A program made the position numbers and the translations under genes. From JAAFHS01 sp031396505 (GTDB lineage Bacteria; Pseudomonadota; Alphaproteobacteria; Rhodobacterales; Rhodobacteraceae), in contig JANNKX010000117.1 in assembly GCA_031396505.1 (NCBI GenBank), positions 1 through 10,418 on the forward strand: a stretch of 10,418 bases of DNA, given 5' to 3'. The notes under the pieces are model-generated. The model was given only the letters and a program-made list of their open reading frames with translations, did not search any database and was not told where the DNA came from. This document shows positions 6,371 through 10,418 of the stretch, piece by piece (the stretch's first letter is position 1; every line of letters begins with the position of its first letter).

Positions 6371-6391
6371 GCGCTTTAACTGGAGGTTACC
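6371..6391 (+). promoter_or_regulatory. Conserved leader and Shine-Dalgarno site, small peptide copy 3
   Basis: GCGCTTTAACTGGAGGTTAC precedes the ATG at 6392, with GGAGG at 6382-6386 and a 5-nt spacer. It is nearly identical to the leaders of copies 1 and 2, although the DNA further upstream of the three genes is not alignable by eye. Conservation of this short block alone points to selection on translation initiation. Confidence 0.8.
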
Positions 6392-6583
6392 ATGAAGAAC
6401 ATCGCTCTCGCCACCGCGCTGTCGCTGGCTGCTACTTCGGCATTTGCTGGCGGCTTTGAACAGCCCGTTCCAGAAACGCCTGTTGACGTCATTGTTGAAC
6501 CGACCCGCACATCCTCGTCGGGTGGCATCATTGTTCCACTGCTGCTGCTGCTTGTTGTGGCCGCTGCTGTCGCATCGAACTAA
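6392..6583 (+). CDS. Small exported membrane peptide, copy 3 of 3 (63 aa)
   Basis: This is the third and most diverged paralogue, 63 residues. The signal peptide 1-19 ends AFA. The linker 20-40 is two residues longer than in the other copies and richer in proline (FEQPVPETPVDVIVEPTRT). Residues 41-63 are identical to the C-terminal 23 residues of copies 1 and 2, although the DNA encoding them differs only at synonymous positions. One Arg and four acidic residues again give a net charge of about -3. The strong GGAGG site at 5 nt and the best terminator of the array follow the same pattern of a single-gene unit. It converges on hemH, whose stop codon begins right after the terminator. Function unknown; a direct link to haem is not supported by its composition. 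Confidence 0.86.
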   Translation: MKNIALATALSLAATSAFAGGFEQPVPETPVDVIVEPTRTSSSGGIIVPLLLLLVVAAAVASN

Positions 6584-6584
6584 T

Positions 6585-6606
6585 CCACAATCCTTCGGGA
6601 TCGTGG
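6585..6606 (+). other. TTCG-loop hairpin in the 3' untranslated region of copy 3
   Basis: CCAC-A-ATCC (6585-6593) pairs with GGAT-C-GTGG (6598-6606) around a TTCG tetraloop, with one A/C mismatch. It starts 2 nt after the stop codon and is followed at once by the terminator, echoing the double-hairpin end of copy 1. UUCG loops give especially stable RNA hairpins. Confidence 0.6.
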
Positions 6607-6609
6607 CAG

Positions 6610-6637
6610 GGCGAAGGGCAAAACCCTTCGCCTTTTT
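6610..6637 (+). terminator. Strong terminator after small peptide copy 3
   Basis: A perfect 9-bp stem GGCGAAGGG (6610-6618) / CCCTTCGCC (6624-6632), with a CAAAA loop, is followed by TTTTT (6633-6637). The last T touches the stop codon of the convergent hemH gene at 6638. On the minus strand the stem is followed by no T run, so it is not an efficient intrinsic terminator for hemH. Confidence 0.92.
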
Positions 6638-7747
6638 CTATGTCCGCGTCCAGCCTGCCAGATTGTCGGCGATCACCGCCGTTAACGCCGCGATATGCGC
6701 GTCATCGTCGTTCAGGCACGGGATATAGGTAAACACCTCGCCCCCCGCATGTTCGAAGGCCTCACGGATTTCGCCGTTAATCTCTTCCAGCGTTTCAATG
6801 CAATCGGCCGAAAACGCCGGGGCCATCACGGCGATCCGCTTTTTGCCCGCCTTCGCCAGTTCGGCCACGTGTTTGACGGTGTAGGGCTTTAGCCATTCTT
6901 CCGGCCCGAACACCGACTGGAACGTGATGTCGATGGCCCCCTTGTCCCAGCCCAGCCGTTCACGCAGCAGGCGTGTCGTCTTGGCGCAATGACAATGATA
7001 GGGGTCGCCTTCCATCAAATAGCGTTTCGGCATCCCGTGATAGCTGGTCACCAGCACATCGGGCACATGATCCAGCGCCGCATAGGCCCGCGTTACGGAT
7101 TGCGCGAGCGCATCAATATACAGCGGGTGGTCAAAATATTCGGGTACTGTCCGCGCGGCCGGCTGACGCTTTTCCTTCATCAGGGCGCGAAAGAACTGAT
7201 CATTCGCCGTGGCCGATGTCGCACCTGCGTAATGCGGATAAAGCGGGAAGAACAAGATCTTTTCGCACCCGGCCTCGACCATCGCGCGCACCTTTGATTC
7301 GGTCGATGGGTTGCCATAGCGCATGCAGTAATCGACCATCACATCGTCACCATACAGGCCCGCGACCGATGCCTTGATCTTGGCAGTCTGGTCTTTGGTG
7401 ATCGTCATCAAAGGGCTTTCGCCCTTGTCATGGTTCCAGATCAGCTTGTAATTCGCACCCGAACTGAAGGGCCGCTTGGTCAGGATGATCAACTGCAACA
7501 GCGGTTGCCACTTCCAGCTTGCGTAATCAATCACGCGCTTGTCGGACAGAAATTCGTTCAGATAGCGCCGCATCGACCAGTAATCATAATTGTCGGGCGT
7601 GCCAAGATTAGCCAGCAGCACGCCGATCTTGGCAGGCTTGACCATCGGGTGGTCGGCGGGGGCATGCGCCAGCCGATCCTGCACCAATGGTGCGGGTGTG
7701 GCCGTGCGTGGCGTGATGCGCGTGTCCTTGTTCATTCGGTGGGACAT
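6638..7747 (-). CDS. hemH: Ferrochelatase
   Basis: Ferrochelatase inserts ferrous iron into protoporphyrin IX, the last step of protohaem synthesis. The 369-residue product contains the family landmarks in order: KIGVLLANLGTPD (40-52), SPL after GE (110-113), the metal-site His237 in SYHGMPKRY, FQSVFGPEEWLKPYT (276-290), and the catalytic Glu318 in FSADCIETLEE. There is a 38-residue N-terminal stretch before the core. The start is uncertain: ATG 7747 has no clear ribosome binding site, and ATG 7735 (MNKDTR) is the alternative. The Cys pair in HCHC (252 and 254) stands out. Some bacterial ferrochelatases carry a [2Fe-2S] cluster, but I cannot tell whether this one does. The gene begins 19 nt after the stop of the methyltransferase on the same strand, so the two probably form an operon. 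It converges with the small-peptide array. Confidence 0.95.
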   Translation of the reverse strand: MSHRMNKDTRITPRTATPAPLVQDRLAHAPADHPMVKPAKIGVLLANLGTPDNYDYWSMRRYLNEFLSDKRVIDYASWKWQPLLQLIILTKRPFSSGANYKLIWNHDKGESPLMTITKDQTAKIKASVAGLYGDDVMVDYCMRYGNPSTESKVRAMVEAGCEKILFFPLYPHYAGATSATANDQFFRALMKEKRQPAARTVPEYFDHPLYIDALAQSVTRAYAALDHVPDVLVTSYHGMPKRYLMEGDPYHCHCAKTTRLLRERLGWDKGAIDITFQSVFGPEEWLKPYTVKHVAELAKAGKKRIAVMAPAFSADCIETLEEINGEIREAFEHAGGEVFTYIPCLNDDDAHIAALTAVIADNLAGWTRT

Positions 7748-7766
7748 ATATGCTTATACGGCCGGG

Positions 7767-8582
7767 TCAACCTTTGGGCAGCCGAACCTCGGGTGCGCCC
7801 AGCGCATCGGCCAATCTTTGTGCAGCAGAACCGGGGCGCAGCGGCTTTTGTTGGCTGTCCGCCGGGGCCCAGCCCGTCAGGCAGATGAATTCGAATGTGG
7901 CGGCAATGCGCCCGTCCGGCCCGGCATGGGTGTCGTGGTACAGGCTGGCGGCCCGCGTCAGCACCGCCCGACGTGTCGGGTGGCGCAACCGTGCCGCCAG
8001 CGCATTGCCTTCACCCATCGCGCGCAGATCGCGCATCAGATGCCAGGCGTCACGGTAGATCACCCGCCGCGTGAAACTGTCTGCCACCGGCAGCGCAAAG
8101 CCTGCACGCTGCAGCAGCCCCCCCAGATCGCGGATTTCCCCCATCGGCAGCACACGCGGCGACAGGCCGCCCGTCACCTCGGCCTCGGCCATGGCCAAGG
8201 CGCTGCGCAATTCATGCAAGGTCTGCCCGCCGAACATGATCCCGATGAACAGCCCGTCTGCGCGCAGGGCCCGCCTACATTGCACCAACTGCCCCACCGG
8301 GTCTTGCGCCCAATGCAGGCCCATCGCGTGGATCACCAGATCATGCGCGCCCACCGTCAGGTTCAGCACGTCATCATCCGTCACAATCACCGCCCCCGGC
8401 ATCGCATGCGCCCACAACGGCGCAAAACCTGTCACCACGGCGGGTGCCGTAAAGGTTCTGTTAACCTCGATGAGTCTTTCCTGAACGTCGGCAATCGCCT
8501 CGGCCTGCAGGAACATTTCGCGTGCACGGGCGCGCTGACGCAGCAAGGCAGTGCGGTCGGTCAAGAGGGGTGGGTTCTGCAT
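7767..8582 (-). CDS. NDUFAF5-like methyltransferase-fold protein
   Basis: The product has 271 residues from ATG 8582 (MQNPPLLTDRTALLRQRARA). The central and C-terminal parts carry the signature stretches of the NDUFAF5/BioC-like family: HAMGLHWAQDPVGQL, ALRADGLFIG, FGGQTLHELRSALAMAE, GGLSPRVLPMGEIRDLG, LLQRAGFALPVAD and LMRDLRAMGEGNAL. Human NDUFAF5 hydroxylates an arginine of a complex I subunit; most relatives are annotated as SAM methyltransferases. The place where the glycine-rich SAM motif (DLGxGxG) should lie reads AVVTGFAPLWAHAMPGA, so cofactor binding by the usual loop is doubtful. I recall the same wording in other Rhodobacteraceae homologues, so it is probably not a local mutation. 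The open frame continues upstream to 9356 only because it is antisense to comF. It precedes hemH in a probable operon and diverges from comF with 21 nt between start codons. Confidence 0.85.
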   Translation of the reverse strand: MQNPPLLTDRTALLRQRARAREMFLQAEAIADVQERLIEVNRTFTAPAVVTGFAPLWAHAMPGAVIVTDDDVLNLTVGAHDLVIHAMGLHWAQDPVGQLVQCRRALRADGLFIGIMFGGQTLHELRSALAMAEAEVTGGLSPRVLPMGEIRDLGGLLQRAGFALPVADSFTRRVIYRDAWHLMRDLRAMGEGNALAARLRHPTRRAVLTRAASLYHDTHAGPDGRIAATFEFICLTGWAPADSQQKPLRPGSAAQRLADALGAPEVRLPKG

Positions 8583-8603
8583 GGCAATCAGGATGGGTTT
8601 CCG

Positions 8604-9329
8604 GTGACGAAATTGCAAGCAGCCCTCCAGCTGATTTACCCACCGCAATGCCTGACCTGTGATGCGCGGGTGACAACTGATTTCGGCCTTTGCGGCCCCT
8701 GCTGGCGTGCGACGCCGTTTATTGGCGGGCTGGTCTGCGATCAATGCGGCACACCCCTGCCGGGTGAGGATCGCGGCCTGGCCGAACACTGCGACGATTG
8801 CCTGACCATCGCGCGGCCATGGTCGCAGGGGCGTGCGGCCTTGCTGTACAACGATAACGCGCGGCACATGGTGCTGGCCCTGAAACACGGTGACAGGCTT
8901 GATCTGGCCCGCCCTGCCGCCGCATGGCTGCACCGGGTGGCCCAGCCCATCATCAAGCCCGGCATGCTGGTTGCCCCGGTTCCGCTGCACTGGCTGCGTC
9001 TGATCAGGCGGCGCTATAATCAGGCGGCCTTGCTGTCGGCCGGCATCGCGCGGCTGGCGGGATTGGATCACATTCCCGACCTGTTGCAACGCCCACGCCA
9101 TACCGGCACCCAGGACGGGCGCGATCGCGACGGTCGCTTTGCCAATATGGCATCGGCCCTGCGCCTGCACCCCCGCCATGCCGCCCGTGTGACAGGCCGC
9201 CACATCCTGCTCGTCGATGATGTGATGACATCGGGTGCCACCCTTGCGGCGGGGGCCGAGGCTTGCGTGGCCGCAGGTGCCATCGGTGTGTCCGTTCTCG
9301 TTCTGGCGCGCGTTGCGAAAGATGCGTAA
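8604..9329 (+). CDS. comF: ComF family phosphoribosyltransferase-like protein (double zinc finger)
   Basis: The product has 241 residues. The N-terminus has two Cys-pair sets typical of ComF: Cys16-x2-Cys19 with Cys30-x2-Cys33, and Cys45-x2-Cys48 with Cys63-x2-Cys66, which probably bind zinc. The rest is a type I phosphoribosyltransferase fold with APVPLHWLRLIRRRYNQAALL and the PRPP-binding loop VDDVMTSGAT (204-213). ComF proteins are linked to DNA uptake in naturally competent bacteria (Haemophilus ComF, E. coli GntX relatives). Their chemistry is not established, and the gene is common in non-competent species. The start is taken as GTG 8604, which puts LIYPPQCLTC at the expected distance; AGGA at 8590-8593 is a rather distant ribosome binding site, and no in-frame ATG is near. 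It diverges from the NDUFAF5-like gene and is followed by grxC after 37 nt. Confidence 0.9.
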   Translation: MTKLQAALQLIYPPQCLTCDARVTTDFGLCGPCWRATPFIGGLVCDQCGTPLPGEDRGLAEHCDDCLTIARPWSQGRAALLYNDNARHMVLALKHGDRLDLARPAAAWLHRVAQPIIKPGMLVAPVPLHWLRLIRRRYNQAALLSAGIARLAGLDHIPDLLQRPRHTGTQDGRDRDGRFANMASALRLHPRHAARVTGRHILLVDDVMTSGATLAAGAEACVAAGAIGVSVLVLARVAKDA

Positions 9330-9340
9330 TTGCCTATAGT
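9313..9340 (+). promoter_or_regulatory. Candidate sigma-70 promoter for grxC
   Basis: TTGCGA (9313-9318) and TATAGT (9335-9340) are separated by 16 nt. The -10 matches the consensus at five of six positions, the -35 at four. Transcription would start near 9347, about 20 nt before the grxC ATG. The -35 lies inside the end of comF. It suggests that grxC and the next gene can be transcribed without comF. Confidence 0.45.
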
Positions 9341-9366
9341 CTGCGGAAATTTCCAAGGACGCCGCG

Positions 9367-9624
9367 ATGAAACCAGTTGAGATTTATACCACCCAGACCT
9401 GCCCCTATTGCATGATGGCCAAACGCCTGCTGACGCGCAAAGGTGTAGCTTACACTGAAATCGATGTGGGACGTGACCCTGCCAAGCGGGCCACAATGAT
9501 GCAACGCGCGGGCGGGCGCCGCACCGTGCCGCAGATTTTTATCGGCGGCACCCATGTCGGCGGCAGTGATGATCTTCACGATCTGGATGATGCGGGCAAA
9601 CTCGACCCCCTGCTGCGGGCCTGA
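9367..9624 (+). CDS. grxC: Glutaredoxin 3 (dithiol, CPYC)
   Basis: This 85-residue protein is one complete glutaredoxin domain, the usual length for bacterial Grx3. The active site TCPYC has Cys12 and Cys15. The cis-proline loop is TVPQIFI (Pro55), and the glutathione-binding GGSDD is at 65-69. It reduces disulfides and glutathione-mixed disulfides in the cytoplasm using glutathione, and can donate electrons to ribonucleotide reductase in E. coli. AAGGA at 9355-9359, 7 nt before the ATG, is a good ribosome binding site. The next gene starts 3 nt after the stop, so the two are almost certainly co-transcribed. That fits the proposed glutathione-related role of the neighbour. Confidence 0.96.
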   Translation: MKPVEIYTTQTCPYCMMAKRLLTRKGVAYTEIDVGRDPAKRATMMQRAGGRRTVPQIFIGGTHVGGSDDLHDLDDAGKLDPLLRA

Positions 9625-9627
9625 CCG

Positions 9628-10418
9628 ATGCGCGTTGGCCTTGTGCAACTGACAGTCACCGATGATCCCGGCGCAAATCTGCCCGCGACGCGCGCACTCG
9701 TGCAGCGCGCCGTCGATGATGGGGCGAGCTTTGTTCTGACGCCTGAATGCACCAACCTGCTGTCATCCAGCCGCGCGCATCAACAGGCCACCCTGTGCCA
9801 TGAAACGGACGATCCCACCCTTGCCGCCCTGCGCGATACCGCCGCGCATGCAGGCATCTGGCTGCTGATCGGGTCGCTGGGTGTCAAGACCGACGATCCC
9901 GATGGCCGCTTTGCCAACCGGTCCTTCCTGATTGCCCCGGATGGCGCGATTGCCGCACACTATGACAAGATCCATATGTTCGACGTGAATGTGTCGGAAA
10001 CCGAAGTGTACTGCGAAAGTGCCGCCTACCGCCCCGGGGCGAAGGCCGTTCTGGCCGATATGCCGGAGGCGCGCCTTGGCCTGACGGTCTGCTATGATCT
10101 GCGCTTTGCCCAGCTGTATCGCCGCCTTGCCGCGGGTGGCGCGCAGATCCTCACTGTCCCTGCCGCCTTTAACCACATTACCGGGGCCGCCCATTGGGAA
10201 ACCCTGCTGCGCGCCCGCGCCATTGAAACCGGCTGCTTTGTCCTCGCCCCCGCTCAAACCGGATTTCACGCGGAAAACCACGGCAAGGGTCGCCGCACCC
10301 ATGGCCACAGCCTGATCGTGGCCCCATGGGGCGACGTGCTGGCCGATGCTGGCACGGAACCCGGTGTTCTGCTGGCCGATCTCGATCTGGCGCAGGTCGC
10401 CGCCGCCCGCCACCGTAT
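9628..10418 (+). CDS. Carbon-nitrogen hydrolase, Nit1-like (likely deaminated glutathione amidase), partial at 3' end
   Basis: The reading frame is open for 263 codons from ATG 9628 and runs off the right edge, probably within a few dozen residues of its end. It is a nitrilase-superfamily amidohydrolase with the Glu-Lys-Cys triad in place: Glu40 in LTPE, Lys114 in HYDKIHMFD, and Cys155 in VCYDLRF. Further family signatures are PAAFNHITGAAHWETLLRAR (178-197) and APAQTGFH (207-214). This pattern fits the Nit1/NIT group, whose characterised members hydrolyse deaminated glutathione, a side product of transaminases. The position 3 nt behind glutaredoxin gene grxC agrees with glutathione metabolism but does not prove it. 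Other short-chain amides are possible substrates. It is expected in the cytoplasm. Confidence 0.9.
   Translation, partial: MRVGLVQLTVTDDPGANLPATRALVQRAVDDGASFVLTPECTNLLSSSRAHQQATLCHETDDPTLAALRDTAAHAGIWLLIGSLGVKTDDPDGRFANRSFLIAPDGAIAAHYDKIHMFDVNVSETEVYCESAAYRPGAKAVLADMPEARLGLTVCYDLRFAQLYRRLAAGGAQILTVPAAFNHITGAAHWETLLRARAIETGCFVLAPAQTGFHAENHGKGRRTHGHSLIVAPWGDVLADAGTEPGVLLADLDLAQVAAARHR

Noticed and set aside
5604..6583. The three small genes as a CRISPR array, toxin-antitoxin set or phage holins
   Set aside because: The repeats are whole genes with codon-level synonymous drift, not short identical repeats. There is no partner antitoxin gene, and a cleavable signal peptide with no lysis gene nearby argues against a phage cassette.
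7753..7773. TTGACC and TATAAG on the minus strand before hemH as a promoter
   Set aside because: The two hexamers are only 6 nt apart, far too close for sigma-70. The TTGACC includes the stop codon of the upstream gene.
7590..8603. Upstream extension of the comF frame over the minus-strand methyltransferase and hemH start
   Set aside because: The translation before GTG 8604 resembles no protein, and ComF similarity starts only at LIYPPQC. The minus strand is clearly coding here.
8583..9356. Upstream extension of the NDUFAF5-like frame over comF
   Set aside because: It is antisense to comF, whose zinc fingers and PRPP loop are intact. The family N-terminus LTDRTALLRQRA begins right after ATG 8582.
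9763..10413. Minus-strand open frame opposite the Nit1-like gene
   Set aside because: The plus strand has a continuous nitrilase-superfamily frame with the full Glu-Lys-Cys triad; the antisense product is unrecognisable.

Overview
The window reads as chromosomal DNA from a GC-rich alphaproteobacterium, most likely a Rhodobacteraceae (Roseobacter-group) species. This rests on remembered family resemblance and gene order, not a database search. The clearest pointers are the NDUFAF5-like methyltransferase divergent from comF, followed by grxC and a Nit1-like amidohydrolase, with hemH downstream of the methyltransferase. There are twelve complete protein genes and two cut by the window edges. I see no rRNA, tRNA, CRISPR array, insertion sequence or phage gene.

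Layout. (1) 1-3473, plus strand: a tightly coupled operon. It holds the 3' end of one ABC exporter half-transporter, a complete paralogous one, and a TRAM-domain m5U RNA methyltransferase, joined by 4-nt ATGA and GTGA overlaps. (2) 3550-5336: an envelope island. A lipoprotein L,D-transpeptidase (plus) runs tail-to-tail into a CAP-domain lipoprotein (minus), which diverges from a Tat-exported L,D-transpeptidase (plus) closed by a strong terminator. (3) 5582-6637: three tandem plus-strand genes for 61-63 residue exported peptides. Each has a signal peptide, a short acidic linker and a C-terminal hydrophobic segment whose last 23 residues are identical in all three. Each gene has the same Shine-Dalgarno leader and its own hairpins downstream. 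This is the most unusual part of the window. (4) 8582-6638, minus: an NDUFAF5-like methyltransferase followed by ferrochelatase (hemH). (5) 8604-10418, plus: comF, grxC with a plausible promoter of its own, and a nitrilase-superfamily gene running off the right edge.

How the genes may work together. The two L,D-transpeptidases and the CAP protein all act, or are expected to act, in the periplasm or at the envelope. HemH, the NDUFAF5-like protein and glutaredoxin fit a haem, respiratory-complex and redox neighbourhood. The function of the three small peptides is unknown. They lack Cys, His, Met, Tyr and Trp after the signal peptide, so direct haem or transition-metal binding looks unlikely despite the adjacent hemH.
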